A stretch of 16,823 nt of DNA from Parietichytrium sp. I65-24A. Taxonomy: Eukaryota > Sar > Bigyra > Thraustochytrida > Thraustochytriidae. Under the pieces are notes generated by a model, which did no database searches, was not told where the DNA came from, and worked only from the letters and a program-made list of their open reading frames with translations. The position numbers were made by a program, and so were the translations under genes. Location: NCBI GenBank assembly GCA_012862575.1, contig BLSF01000125.1, forward strand, positions 38,679 to 55,501. Direction: 5' to 3'. Shown piece after piece: positions 1-8,429 of the stretch (position 1 is its first letter; every line of letters starts with the position of its first letter).

Positions 1-576
1 TCCGCAGGTGTGCTCATGATTTGCGGTGCTTGCTACTGCTGCGTTCACTGCATCATCCGCCGTGCACTCGCCGGAGAGCGCGCCGCCATGTGGTTTGTGC
101 GTAACATTCTCTTCACCCACATCGATCCTCATGACGAGCACGCCATGGACCACGAGATTGGAGTTGACGGAGCGGCTCGCGACTTTGAGAGCGCCATCCG
201 CGCCGAGCGTGTGCGCATGGATCGCGTGCAGTGCTGCGCGCGCCTCTTGCACTTTATCTGCCCATGCTGCTGCAAGTTCGACCCAAGCCAGAACGAGCTT
301 CCGAGCGAGGAGGACTTGAAGAAGGCTGCGCTTCACAGGCTGAATGAAAGCGTTGCTGCCAACCACGTGCCACCAATGCACGAGCGCGAGAGATCCCTTC
401 GCCTCGAGGTCGCTGAAGACGAGATCTTTGACTGGGAGGTGCATCAACACACTGACGAAAAGACTGGAGTGGTGCGCAACTACTACTACAACAGCCGCAC
501 CAACGCGTCGAGCTGGACGAAACCGACCGTCAAGGTCCGCCGCGGGCTGCGCAGGAGAAGTCGGATGGGGAAATAG
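1..576 (+). CDS. 3' end of a membrane-associated WW-domain protein (partial)
   Basis: The frame is open from the first base and stops at TAG 574-576, giving the last 191 residues; the beginning lies outside the window. The visible part starts with a cysteine-rich hydrophobic stretch (about residues 3-18) that may be the end of a membrane span. A charged region and a second cysteine cluster follow (C-C at 77-78, CPCCC at about 85-89). A WW domain sits near the C-terminus: first Trp at 145, Tyr triplet at 161-163, second Trp at 172 and Pro at 175. The gap between the tryptophans is somewhat longer than usual. WW domains bind proline-rich peptides, so a scaffold or adaptor role is a guess from the family. 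The region is more GC-rich than the DNA to its right, which fits a host gene beside an inserted element. It could also be the last exon of a larger gene. Confidence 0.75.
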   Translation, partial: SAGVLMICGACYCCVHCIIRRALAGERAAMWFVRNILFTHIDPHDEHAMDHEIGVDGAARDFESAIRAERVRMDRVQCCARLLHFICPCCCKFDPSQNELPSEEDLKKAALHRLNESVAANHVPPMHERERSLRLEVAEDEIFDWEVHQHTDEKTGVVRNYYYNSRTNASSWTKPTVKVRRGLRRRSRMGK

Positions 577-1182
577 TGTAAGTTTTTGCTTTCAGCTTTG
601 GTTTTGGATGTCTACGATGAGGAAACAAGAATGTCGACTCCTGGTTTGGAGGTTTCTTGCGCACTCGATTGGTTCGAATCCAGTCTCGGCAACCTACATA
701 ATTTCATTCGTTTGTTTGTTTGGTCGTCAACCTTGATTTCGAGGTTTCACGCACGATGCACTGAATGTCCAGGTCGGTGATTTGATCAGATGGTTGATGG
801 AGGAGCTTTCGCATTGGTCTGGGCATCCTCTCCTCACTTGCTGCGGCGACAAGCTCGTTGTGCAAGTTTGCGCGTTGCTTGGCGCGTTTGGTTTTCCTCG
901 TCAGAATTCCGTGAAAGCAAGACATTTTCCGGTCATTTAGGGGTCTGGTGGCTGTTGTTTCGTTGGACAGCGTCCGTTGAACTTGCCACCGATCCCTCGC
1001 GTCCCATCTGTGTGCTGCAACCGTTGAAAAAAAAATGCATACGCACTGGCAAAAAAGTCAACGAGAAGGAGAAACACTGTAAACCTAATCAGCTCGCTTG
1101 AGCCACTCTCCTCGACCATTCCTCCTTGCTGCGCCATGATTGCCCCTCTGACTTGCTCTTGCTCCTGCTCCCCACCCCTCGC
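577..1182. other. Left flank between host gene and element, no convincing gene
   Basis: These 606 bases separate the WW-domain gene from the left inverted repeat. The open frames are short, mostly lack ATG starts, and show no recognisable motif. A GTAAGT-like string just after the WW-gene stop (579-584) could be a donor in an alternative transcript, but nothing downstream supports that. The block is AT-richer than the upstream exon. I see no clear target-site duplication next to the repeat. Confidence 0.5.
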
Positions 1183-1371
1183 GTTGAAGGGAAGAGTCTC
1201 AATGGCACAAACGCAATTTTTCACCTTGTCTGGTTTGTACCTGAATACAAATAGGGAAATTACAGAGATAATCCAGACAACATTTTTTTTGATTTTTTTG
1301 TCAGTTGAAATGGAAACTTTTTCTTTTTGATGAAAACGTTGAGATCTACGGTACCGTCATCTTCTTTTGAG
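1183..1371 (-). repeat. Left terminal inverted repeat
   Basis: The reverse complement of this stretch matches 14805-14987, with only scattered substitutions and small insertions or deletions. One shared run, from ACCAGACAAGG through GTTTGTGCCATTGA, is identical over about 36 bases. The match ends abruptly on both sides: outside at the GAAGGGAAGAG string, and inside after CTTCTTTTGAG. A-rich and T-rich tracts dominate the middle. Inverted orientation at both ends of a gene block with a replication protein is the usual arrangement for transposon or linear-plasmid ends. Confidence 0.8.
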
Positions 1372-1397
1372 TCTGCCTTTCCCCGCGCTCTGGGTTC

Positions 1398-1420
1398 ACC
1401 AAATCTCAGACAAGAGCTGT
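1398..1420 (+). repeat. 23-bp direct repeat, copy 1
   Basis: The string beginning ACCAAATCTCAGACAAG and ending AGCTGT occurs here and again, identically, at 1537-1559. The copies start 139 bases apart, and the bases around them do not match. An exact 23-base match this close is unlikely by chance and may mark a binding site or an old rearrangement. Confidence 0.7.
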
Positions 1421-1536
1421 GATAGATTTCCATACTTACAACTTTTTAGGAGATCTGGCAAGAGAACAAAGAATTGTGTTTGCAGACTCGATGACAAATT
1501 CATCTGTCAACATCACTCGATGGCAAATTTGAAGTG

Positions 1537-1559
1537 ACCAAATCTCAGACAAGAGCTGT
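1537..1559 (+). repeat. 23-bp direct repeat, copy 2
   Basis: Identical to 1398-1420. No further copy was noticed elsewhere in the window. Confidence 0.7.
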
Positions 1560-1773
1560 CTGAAAGTATAATTCGTTGCTCGTTCGAATCTGATCGATGA
1601 ATTCTGGCGACACTACTGAATCCACCACTGGAATGTCAATTGCATCGATCGATCAAACAATAAAAAAAAAAGAATAAGAAAATGTTGAACTGCAAGTGGG
1701 AATATGGAAATACTGCGAACTCATGACTTTTCACAAAAAATAACTTGGTAAGTCCATGCATTTTAATGTTCAT

Positions 1774-2032
1774 GAACTTGGTAGATTGATGATCCAGCAA
1801 GATTCATCAGGGTCTAGGCTAGACTGTCTTTCTTTGATGACATTCAACAGAGATTTTGGAGGCTGAAGGCGCCACACTCTGATCGATGCGGTGCTACTAG
1901 GAGACCCTATTAAGTAAGTGGTAAGTAGACCAGCGCGGAACTTGGGTCCGTGCATTTCATTTTGTTGCATGCTTATTCGCACAAACACTTTCGTATGACT
2001 TGAAAGTCATCATCTCATCTATTGTTCTGTTG
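1774..2032 (+). repeat. Long direct repeat, copy A (259 bp)
   Basis: Begins GAACTTGGTAGATTGATGAT and ends ATTGTTCTGTTG, and is repeated in the same orientation at 2149-2405. The second half is almost identical between copies. The first third differs by substitutions and a replaced stretch of about 25 bases. No ORF is conserved across both copies, so a non-coding role is likelier than a gene duplication. A shorter diverged echo of the AACTTGG...TGCATTT part lies just upstream at 1742-1768. Confidence 0.85.
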
Positions 2033-2148
2033 TTGCCGCATCAAACGATTGAGCCATGTGTGATGTCTCAATTTGAGAACATCCGAGCACATATGGCTCA
2101 TTGATACTATTGATGCAGCGAACGAGAAGGTCTATGGAGCGCAGATTG

Positions 2149-2405
2149 GAACTTGGTAGATTGATGATTCAGCAATTTCAAATATGATTCTGTCTTTCTT
2201 TGATGACATTCAACAGAGATGTTGGAGGCTGAAGGCGCCGCACTCCGGCGCGGATGCGGTACTACTAGGAGACCCTATCAAGTAAGTGGTAAGTAGACCA
2301 GCGCGGAACTTGGGTCCGTGCATTTCATTTTGTTGCATGCTTATTCGCACAAACACTTTCGTATGACTTGAAAGTCATCATCTCATCTCATCTATTGTTC
2401 TGTTG
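2149..2405 (+). repeat. Long direct repeat, copy B (257 bp)
   Basis: Second copy of 1774-2032, in the same orientation, after a spacer of about 116 bases. Near its end it has one extra TCATC unit relative to copy A, a simple slippage difference. It stops about 170 bases before the first minus-strand gene's stop codon. Confidence 0.85.
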
Positions 2406-2576
2406 ATTCATCAGGCTGTCTTTTCTTCATCATCGCGTCAGTTCTCAAAGCAAGCCTATCATTACTGTTTGTGCTATTTATGCGACTAATCAGAGGTTTG
2501 GGGACTGGTGTGAGATTTTTTTTCAAAAAATATTAGTGAGTATAGAGTTGTTTTTTTTCTTACAATGCGAGAATCA

Positions 2577-2996
2577 TCATGTAATGGAACGTCGAAAGAC
2601 CAATTGATACATGCTCAAGTCATCCATGTCATCGACAGATCTGGGCGGAATGATGCGAATGACAAGTTCTTGTCGCTCGTTGTTCACATCATGCAACTTG
2701 AGAATGCTATGAATCGTGTCGTTGGAGACACCTCGAGCGAGATCATGAAAACCTCGATTGTACAACGACTTGTACAATTTGCGTTGAAGTTGGATGATTG
2801 GGTCTTTCGCAGGTTTGTAATAACACGTCCTGCAAACTCTCATTCGTCTCTGAATGAAAGATGGTAAAAAGTCTTGCGAATATTTGTTGCACTTGTTGCA
2901 ATAGTACAGACCAACTTCGGTCGGATGCTCGAATGGTGGCTTGCGAAATTTTGGTTGCAAAGAGACAGGAGTATCGTTTGTGGGTGATGATGACAT
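2577..2996 (-). CDS. Small zinc-ribbon-like protein (139 aa)
   Basis: The ORF starts at ATG 2996-2994 and ends at 2577. The key feature is a four-cysteine pattern C33-x2-C36-x18-C55-x2-C58, with Tyr before and after, which fits a treble-clef or zinc-ribbon zinc site. The rest is basic in the middle (QLQRKLYKSLYNRGF) and acidic towards the end (DDMDDLS). I do not recognise a named family. A TATATAT string lies about 35 bases upstream of the ATG, which supports an independent transcript. The neighbouring gene 3063-3419, also on the minus strand, is likewise cysteine-rich. A nucleic-acid-binding or protein-binding accessory factor is possible; the function is unknown. Confidence 0.6.
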   Translation of the reverse strand: MSSSPTNDTPVSLQPKFRKPPFEHPTEVGLYYCNKCNKYSQDFLPSFIQRRMRVCRTCYYKPAKDPIIQLQRKLYKSLYNRGFHDLARGVSNDTIHSILKLHDVNNERQELVIRIIPPRSVDDMDDLSMYQLVFRRSIT

Positions 2997-3029
2997 TTCT
3001 TGTTATTGTTTATGAAAAGGAAGTAAAGT

Positions 3030-3036
3030 ATATATT
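3030..3036 (-). promoter_or_regulatory. TATA-box-like element for the 2577-2996 gene
   Basis: TATATAT lies 34-40 bases upstream of the minus-strand ATG at 2996, inside the 66-base gap after the stop of the upstream gene. The distance to the start codon is short, implying a very short leader. No transcript data are available. Confidence 0.4.
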
Positions 3037-3062
3037 CCTTCTTGGAATTTTTTTTTGTTCCC

Positions 3063-3419
3063 TCACCAGTCGGCTTCGAGTTCAAAGTGAAAGAAATGGC
3101 ATTTCTTTTTGCTGAAGCAATACTGAGATACAATCCCGTCTTCGGCCTCGTTGAGATTAATCAACACACAAGTCCGCTTGTGGACATCGTCACATACAAA
3201 ACAAAACACAGAGCCTTGACCTATTCGCCGGGCCCGTGCCGAGTATGATTGGCCATAGATAGGGTGCTTCTTCCTTTTGGTCACGGCAACGTCTCCAGTG
3301 ACTCGAAGGAGCTTTCGAATCTGCGATTCCATATCATCGGCATTCTTCTGCTTCTTGTGATGGTCGATGGATTCATCATTGCCTGCGCCTTCAAGGGGTC
3401 TCTTGTTGTTGCCACTCAT
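3063..3419 (-). CDS. Small basic, cysteine-rich protein (118 aa)
   Basis: Starts at ATG 3419-3417 and stops at 3063. The N-terminal half is hydrophilic and rich in Lys, Asp and His, with possible nuclear-localisation patches (HHKKQK at 20-25, KRKKH at 48-52). The C-terminal half carries five cysteines, C73-x2-C76, C84, C101 and C107, with nearby histidines (H80, H108, H111), so a metal-binding fold is plausible. No family recognised. It is divergent from the replication gene, with 145 bases between the ATGs and a central TATATA that could serve both. I tried joining it to 2577-2996 through a GTGAGG donor, but the nearest acceptor makes an in-frame stop, so I treat them as two genes. Confidence 0.55.
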   Translation of the reverse strand: MSGNNKRPLEGAGNDESIDHHKKQKNADDMESQIRKLLRVTGDVAVTKRKKHPIYGQSYSARARRIGQGSVFCFVCDDVHKRTCVLINLNEAEDGIVSQYCFSKKKCHFFHFELEADW

Positions 3420-3460
3420 TTCCTTGTCTGCTGGAAGAGAGTCGTCAACTCATTCATAAC

Positions 3461-3470
3461 TATATAAAAA
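3461..3470. promoter_or_regulatory. TATA element in a divergent promoter
   Basis: TATATAAAAA lies in the 145-base gap between the ATG of the minus-strand cysteine-rich gene (3419) and the ATG of the replication gene (3565). The TATATA core reads the same on both strands. It sits about 95 bases before the plus-strand ATG and about 42 bases before the minus-strand ATG, so it could direct transcription both ways. Confidence 0.45.
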
Positions 3471-3564
3471 GAGTACCGTAGAGAGATTTAATTTACCCTT
3501 GTCCAACATAAAAAAACATGCACACATATCATTTTTGAAACACCGAGATGGACGCAAAAACACA

Positions 3565-6500
3565 ATGCAAACAAGCATGACTCAGAGGGAAGGCAAACGA
3601 GCGCGTCAGACCGAGAAGGATGTTCCTGTGAAGAGGGTGAAAACAGGCAGCACAACTTCGAAAGAAGAAATACGATTCATCCTTTCGAGGTACATTTTTC
3701 AGAAAGGCACATTTTCTGGTAACCCTGAAAGTGTGCAATTTCTAAGAATTAATGCCAAGAATCAACAACTCATCGTTCGCATATCGGACCGAAACTACAA
3801 GTGCAAAGTTTGCGAAAATTGTCATTCTGGCGACTTTACCGCCAATTTCACTTTCGGAAATGACGGCCAGGTTCAGCTCGATGCCTGGGTTTGTAGTTTC
3901 ACAAATCAGAGCATCCAGTGCGGAACTGCAGGACTGTCTACTGGGTCAATTCTCAAGGACGGCGTTTTGGACATTCCAATGACGAACAAGGTCATCCAAG
4001 CAGTTCATGAATGGAACCTTGCGGAGTGTTTCTCACCAAATGTTGCAATGGCTCTTTGCACAGGAGAATCTCTCCAGAACTCTTCTAGCGAAAAGTCTAT
4101 CATAAAGACTCCTATGTTGAACGCACTCAAGTCTATCATAAAGCCTCATACGTTGAACGCACTCAAGTCTATCATTCAAAGCGCGTCCCTGAATGGCCTT
4201 CACAAACTCTCATTCAAGACGGGAAGGAAAGGCGAACGACTCGTTGGAAGAATCTATCAGGCGAAGGCTTGTGTCATATTACCACGACAAGTGCGATCTC
4301 TGTTGTTATCCGATTGGGTCGAACTGGACCAGCAGAACAGCCACCCAACTTACTTTCTTGAACTAGCGAAGGAGACGCTTAAAGAGAGCGAGTACGGGGT
4401 GCTGACGCGCCTGGTGGTTCACAGAGACGATGTCTTTCAAGAACTCGAGCAGTTCTACAATACTAGCAAGAGTGAGATCAAGCTTGTCATACTCAAAATA
4501 GGTTACGGCGGAGACGCACAAGAAGTCGTCGTTGAGCACTGCAAGACGAACACAGACGAAATCCATCCTCTTCTGACTGCCTACAAATGTGTTCTGAAGA
4601 AGCTCGGTACAATTTTGAAGTACCGCAACCCAACACTCTACGAAGAAGCATGCGTGGACCAGTCGTACAACGGCAAGTGGAGGTACACCATACTTTCCCT
4701 TTTTGCTGGTCAGTGCGAAACTGCAGCAACTCTTCTCGTTTGCAGATGGCTCTTGGACAATGACAAAGTCGCAACACTTGATGATGATGAGAACGAGACC
4801 TACCATCTCATGTCTCCTCTACACGATGGTGTTTGGGTCAAGGTCAAGACTGATATCACTGATGATGATCTCCAAGCCATCCAGAATTACATTTATTCAC
4901 AGATCGGAATCAAGACGAAGTGGGGCGTGAAAAGGCCGCAGGAAGACATGACTGTAGCCAAAGAACAAAACGACGTGGTTGTGACCGATCAAGAAACTCG
5001 GAAGAAGTGGATGCAAACCATTGTTTCCAAGCATCTTCCCCCCTTTTTTCTTGACAAACATCCAAGGCCTTGGAATTTGGACAACCGCCAGCGGCTGATC
5101 ATCGGAGACTTTCGGGTGGCTTTGGTACAAACCAGTATTGCCAGCATCTCACTGATCGTTACCAACATCAATGCCCAGCTATTCATCATGGAGAAGCGCC
5201 TTATACTGCAACAAATAGTTTTCAATACGGCCACTAAGCTGGCTGGCGAAGAACACGGTCGCGCTACTGCTCAAGAGATGTTTGCTTGCATTCCTCCAAA
5301 TCAAGTGACGATTGAATTCAGTCATACATACGATGGGTACCCGACGACCTCCATTCCCCAAAAAGGCGTTGTGCTCATGAAACAAGGTATGGGCTCTGGG
5401 AAGACGTATTCTACGTATAACGGGCCAATAAGGCAGAGCTTGAGCGCCGGTCAAGCCGTCATCTCCTATGCTCCAAGGCGGCAGTTGGTGAGGCAGCAGG
5501 TCGAGTTTTCACAGGCTCATGATATCCCTATGTCTGGTTACCATGACGACGTTCCGCCTGGTCACTTTAAGGGAGAGTTGAAGACAGAAAACCCAGCACA
5601 TCCCACCATTCCGCAGTTCTTCCAAAAAAATAATAATAAAAGCACTGGAACAGCGTGTACTCATGTTGGTCCTCACCCCAAATGCAAGAACAAAACATGT
5701 GACCCTCGCGCCGTAGTGACGACTTTGGAATCGTCGCACAAGTTCACGAGCTGCTACCATGATACAGTCTTCATTGATGAGCTGACAACATTGATGGACG
5801 TATCACTTTCTCGCACAGTACTTGAACACAGTAGCGTCCCGGCTGACATGATCTTTTCGAAGTGGGAGTACAAAATTAGAAAAGCCAACCTCCTCATCGC
5901 AGCAGATGCCGACATGGACAAGAGTGCGGTTGAGTGGGTTCGGGCAAGACGTAGGGCCAAGAACGGGGACGACCTTCATGGCATCTATTTTGCCAACTCA
6001 GCGAAGCGTCTTGACGTCTTTCTTGCGAACAGTAAAGAGGAAGTGTGCGGTCAATTTTTACAAGCTGTGTTTTTACAAAATCTCCCAGTTCTGTTCATCA
6101 CAAGCGCCACTGGTGGACCAAACAATGTACAAGGACTTATGCTTGACTTTGTAAACGGAAGATTGGACCTCAGCGGAGAGAAATGTGAGAACACTTCGCA
6201 ACAAGTACTCGAGCAATTGATGAACTGGCATTCGTTGGGTAGCATCCAGGAAGCAACCGAATTCATCAAATCTCGTCTTGATGGGGTTGCAAAACTCTAC
6301 AGCACTGATACCGGCCGTGAGGCAATGGACGAATTAATCGAAAGAATGTACACCTGCGGTCGCGTTGAATCCTTCATGGCATATGAGGAAAGCTGCTTGT
6401 CTTACGATGGAGTCTGGAGTATAGTGGCACTGAAGAAACCAAAATTCATCAACCAAACCTGGGTTCTAGCTCAGTCGCCCATTATCAGTATCGGCTCGTC

Positions 6501-7773
6501 ATCAGAGACGGAATATTTCAAGGCAGCGTTTGCCGAGCTTGATCAAATCCCCTACTCTCCCAACATGGTCGTCCAGCAGCTCCTACGGTTGCGAAAGCTG
6601 CGTCGACCTGTCGTGTACCTAGGGAGAATGGTCCAACCGGGTGAGTCAAGTGTAGAGCGCCGACAGTCAAAGGCAAGATCGGTAACTGCACATTTCCACA
6701 AAAAGAAAAACATATTCGAGATTGGGTCAGTTCTGATGGAGACTCAACTAAATGCTTCGGATCGCCAAAAATGCAAGGACGATCTCGTCACCGAATTCAC
6801 CATGAGGGCGCTCCATTCAAACCCATTCAACACCGTGCAAAAATTTCCGAAAAGTGCACTTTCACCCAAAGAGAAAGAAAAGGGGTCGAAAGCTCGTGGC
6901 GGCTCCACCGCATGGTCCCGTGAGCGGGAGGATATCGAGCGAATGCTTGCAGTAAAGACAATTACAGAGGAAATGTATCAAGAGAGTGAGAAGAATCGCG
7001 ACTCCACTGTGGCACAAGTACAGAAAAACAAATTTTGGAAACTGAACACACTCTTTGCCAAGTCATCAGTTCCGAAAGAAATCGATTCTAAACCGGATGT
7101 TGTCAGGGTTCTTCTCGAATATAGCAACGAGCTCAGCTTTTTGAAGAATACTCTCCACGACGGAACGAAATTACCATCGATTTCAAATGTCGTATCCCAA
7201 AACATGGGTGCAAAGGTGGATAAGGCCTTGGATAGCCACGTACTCAAATGTTTAGTCGTCGATGTGCTTGGCTTTTCATCGTTCAGTTCCTTTCTTGAAT
7301 GGACTGTGCTTGAGAAAACATCTCCAGAGCGAAACAAAGTGCCTCATGATGATTATTTGAGCCGGTACGTTAAGGCACAGCAAGGCGGTGTTCTTAAAGT
7401 GTCCGCCTCAAAAGAAGAAAAATCTGAGGGCAAAGAGAAGCCGCCAATGATGGTGATCATGAGGAGGATTTCAAAGATCCTTCGTACACACGCGAGAAAA
7501 GCGGTGCTGCCTGGTGATGGACGCAACGTTAACAAGGTCAAAAATGTGACAGTTCCGCAGGTCAATCCTGTCTTGATTGATATTGCCCAAGCACTGATTG
7601 CTGAAGAAAATTTGAGAGTCCTAAAAGATGTCGAGAGTATGTTAACGAGTTCATCAGAAGTAGCGCGCAAGAAGGACGACAAACACAGCAACACCAAAGC
7701 TCAAAATTCGGCTGATCAAGCACTCTCATCATCATTTACTGAGTTTATGGTAGAATTTACAGACTTCTTTTAG
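3565..7773 (+). CDS. TV-Pol-like polymerase fused to origin-binding-protein-type SF2 helicase (1402 aa)
   Basis: Likely the element's replication protein, copying DNA from the polymerase domain and unwinding it with the helicase. The frame opens earlier, but the first ATG is at 3565. N-terminal region: a cysteine cluster (KCKVCENC, about residues 74-81) and a three-unit repeat linker (177-212). Polymerase region: motif A-like ELDQQNSHP with Asp255 and His260, a helix with Q383-C-E385 resembling the motif before the second catalytic Asp, and motif C-like LHDGVWVK with His420 and Asp421. This order fits TV-Pol, relatives of family A polymerases known from virophages and protist mobile elements. 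Helicase region: Walker A GMGSGKT (608-614), motif Ia APRRQLV (about 635), DE box FIDEL (Asp738, Glu739), AADADM, SATGG, and motif VI QQLLRLRKLRR (1004-1014), as in herpes origin-binding-type helicases. The C-terminal ~390 residues are unassigned. The motifs are seen; the family names are recollection. Confidence 0.85.
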   Translation: MQTSMTQREGKRARQTEKDVPVKRVKTGSTTSKEEIRFILSRYIFQKGTFSGNPESVQFLRINAKNQQLIVRISDRNYKCKVCENCHSGDFTANFTFGNDGQVQLDAWVCSFTNQSIQCGTAGLSTGSILKDGVLDIPMTNKVIQAVHEWNLAECFSPNVAMALCTGESLQNSSSEKSIIKTPMLNALKSIIKPHTLNALKSIIQSASLNGLHKLSFKTGRKGERLVGRIYQAKACVILPRQVRSLLLSDWVELDQQNSHPTYFLELAKETLKESEYGVLTRLVVHRDDVFQELEQFYNTSKSEIKLVILKIGYGGDAQEVVVEHCKTNTDEIHPLLTAYKCVLKKLGTILKYRNPTLYEEACVDQSYNGKWRYTILSLFAGQCETAATLLVCRWLLDNDKVATLDDDENETYHLMSPLHDGVWVKVKTDITDDDLQAIQNYIYSQIGIKTKWGVKRPQEDMTVAKEQNDVVVTDQETRKKWMQTIVSKHLPPFFLDKHPRPWNLDNRQRLIIGDFRVALVQTSIASISLIVTNINAQLFIMEKRLILQQIVFNTATKLAGEEHGRATAQEMFACIPPNQVTIEFSHTYDGYPTTSIPQKGVVLMKQGMGSGKTYSTYNGPIRQSLSAGQAVISYAPRRQLVRQQVEFSQAHDIPMSGYHDDVPPGHFKGELKTENPAHPTIPQFFQKNNNKSTGTACTHVGPHPKCKNKTCDPRAVVTTLESSHKFTSCYHDTVFIDELTTLMDVSLSRTVLEHSSVPADMIFSKWEYKIRKANLLIAADADMDKSAVEWVRARRRAKNGDDLHGIYFANSAKRLDVFLANSKEEVCGQFLQAVFLQNLPVLFITSATGGPNNVQGLMLDFVNGRLDLSGEKCENTSQQVLEQLMNWHSLGSIQEATEFIKSRLDGVAKLYSTDTGREAMDELIERMYTCGRVESFMAYEESCLSYDGVWSIVALKKPKFINQTWVLAQSPIISIGSSSETEYFKAAFAELDQIPYSPNMVVQQLLRLRKLRRPVVYLGRMVQPGESSVERRQSKARSVTAHFHKKKNIFEIGSVLMETQLNASDRQKCKDDLVTEFTMRALHSNPFNTVQKFPKSALSPKEKEKGSKARGGSTAWSREREDIERMLAVKTITEEMYQESEKNRDSTVAQVQKNKFWKLNTLFAKSSVPKEIDSKPDVVRVLLEYSNELSFLKNTLHDGTKLPSISNVVSQNMGAKVDKALDSHVLKCLVVDVLGFSSFSSFLEWTVLEKTSPERNKVPHDDYLSRYVKAQQGGVLKVSASKEEKSEGKEKPPMMVIMRRISKILRTHARKAVLPGDGRNVNKVKNVTVPQVNPVLIDIAQALIAEENLRVLKDVESMLTSSSEVARKKDDKHSNTKAQNSADQALSSSFTEFMVEFTDFF
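4093..4200 (+). repeat. In-frame 36-bp tandem repeat inside the replication gene
   Basis: Three consecutive 36-base units (4093-4128, 4129-4164, 4165-4200) encode KSIIKTPMLNAL, KSIIKPHTLNAL and KSIIQSASLNGL. The first two units are nearly identical at the DNA level and the third has diverged. They lie in the linker ahead of polymerase motif A, so copy number may vary without breaking the catalytic domains. Confidence 0.9.
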
Positions 7774-8429
7774 ATCAGCAATCCATTTATTTTCTTCTGT
7801 TTTTAATTTAAATTGCCAGCACAATGAGTTCAACAGACTAGCAAAGTGGACTTAGACTTTTCTATAATTAGAGAGCGCGGAGAAAAATACACTGTTATAG
7901 TCTACTATGAAAAAGAGCTAGTACGATTCCAGAGAGCGCGCATAGGAGTGTGGTACGAGGTCGCCAATGGGAGCTGTCAACTTGAAACGAGACTTTGGGT
8001 GGAGTTCAAGAGCAGGAATGATTTATGCTGTAGGCAAAATTGCGTGGACAGCCGCTCAAAAAGCGACGCGATGGCCAAAGCGAGAAGGGTGTTGACCGTG
8101 CGAAGACAAGGGCTCACGCGATGTGGGACAGAAAATCTTGCTTTCAAAACAATCTGACTCATGACCTGGTCGCGAAACAAGTTGGAATCATCTAGCAATG
8201 AATCAAACCACGTTGGAATCACCCGCGAACTTTCATCGCCTTGGTGTGCGTTCAGACGCCTCATCGCTTATCTCACTGACCCGACCGCGTCGTCTTCCTC
8301 TTTCTCTCCTTCTTTTCTTTCCTTCAGCTTGCCTCAAGTCTGCTGTCTATTCTTAGATGTAACAATAAGAAATTTCATATATACTAAGAGTTAAAAATTA
8401 TATAGCAGACCACCAAAAAGGACTCCACG
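7774..8429. other. Spacer between replication gene and 8430 gene
   Basis: About 650 bases with no secure gene. A plus-strand frame at 7846-8157 has protein-like composition but no ATG and no family resemblance. A minus-strand frame at 7977-8264 does start with ATG and overlaps it; I cannot decide between them, or neither. The stretch 8285-8328 is a long pyrimidine run ending CCTTCAG, which resembles an intron acceptor and could mark a 5' leader intron of the next gene. Confidence 0.4.
8378..8383 (+). promoter_or_regulatory. TATA-box-like element for the 8430 gene
   Basis: TATATA about 47 bases upstream of the ATG at 8430, with a second AT-rich TTATATAG at 8398-8405. The placement parallels that of the other element genes. 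Confidence 0.35.

Larger units (their letters stand above)
1372..2576. other. Gene-poor, repeat-containing left arm of the element
   Basis: About 1.2 kb with no convincing coding frame. It holds a duplicated 23-base string and a 257-259 bp direct duplication, annotated separately. The rest is AT-rich with A and T homopolymers. Its position just inside the left inverted repeat makes it a reasonable place for replication-origin or protein-binding sequences, but that is inference from position and repetition only. Confidence 0.5.

Noticed and set aside
671-681. GGTTCGAATCC, an exact match to the tRNA T-loop/B-box, with a pairing T-stem and a CTCGGCA acceptor-like 3' side.
   Set aside because: No matching 5' acceptor strand, D-arm or anticodon arm can be found in the preceding 80 bases. 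At most a tRNA 3' remnant or chance.
937-1224. Minus-strand frame with EQEQEQ and a hydrophobic stretch.
   Set aside because: No ATG at its start, it begins inside the inverted repeat, and it has no recognisable motif.
2999-3067. An intron joining the two small minus-strand cysteine-rich ORFs (donor GTGAGG).
   Set aside because: The nearest AG acceptor creates an in-frame TGA, and a TATA string lies upstream of the second ATG, so separate genes fit better.
4363-7697. Several long antisense frames of 70-150 residues under the replication gene.
   Set aside because: They are shadows of a strongly motif-bearing coding frame and show no motifs of their own.
7846-8264. Overlapping plus and minus frames of about 100 residues in the spacer.
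   Set aside because: The plus frame lacks ATG; the minus frame has ATG but no family features. Evidence is too weak to call either.
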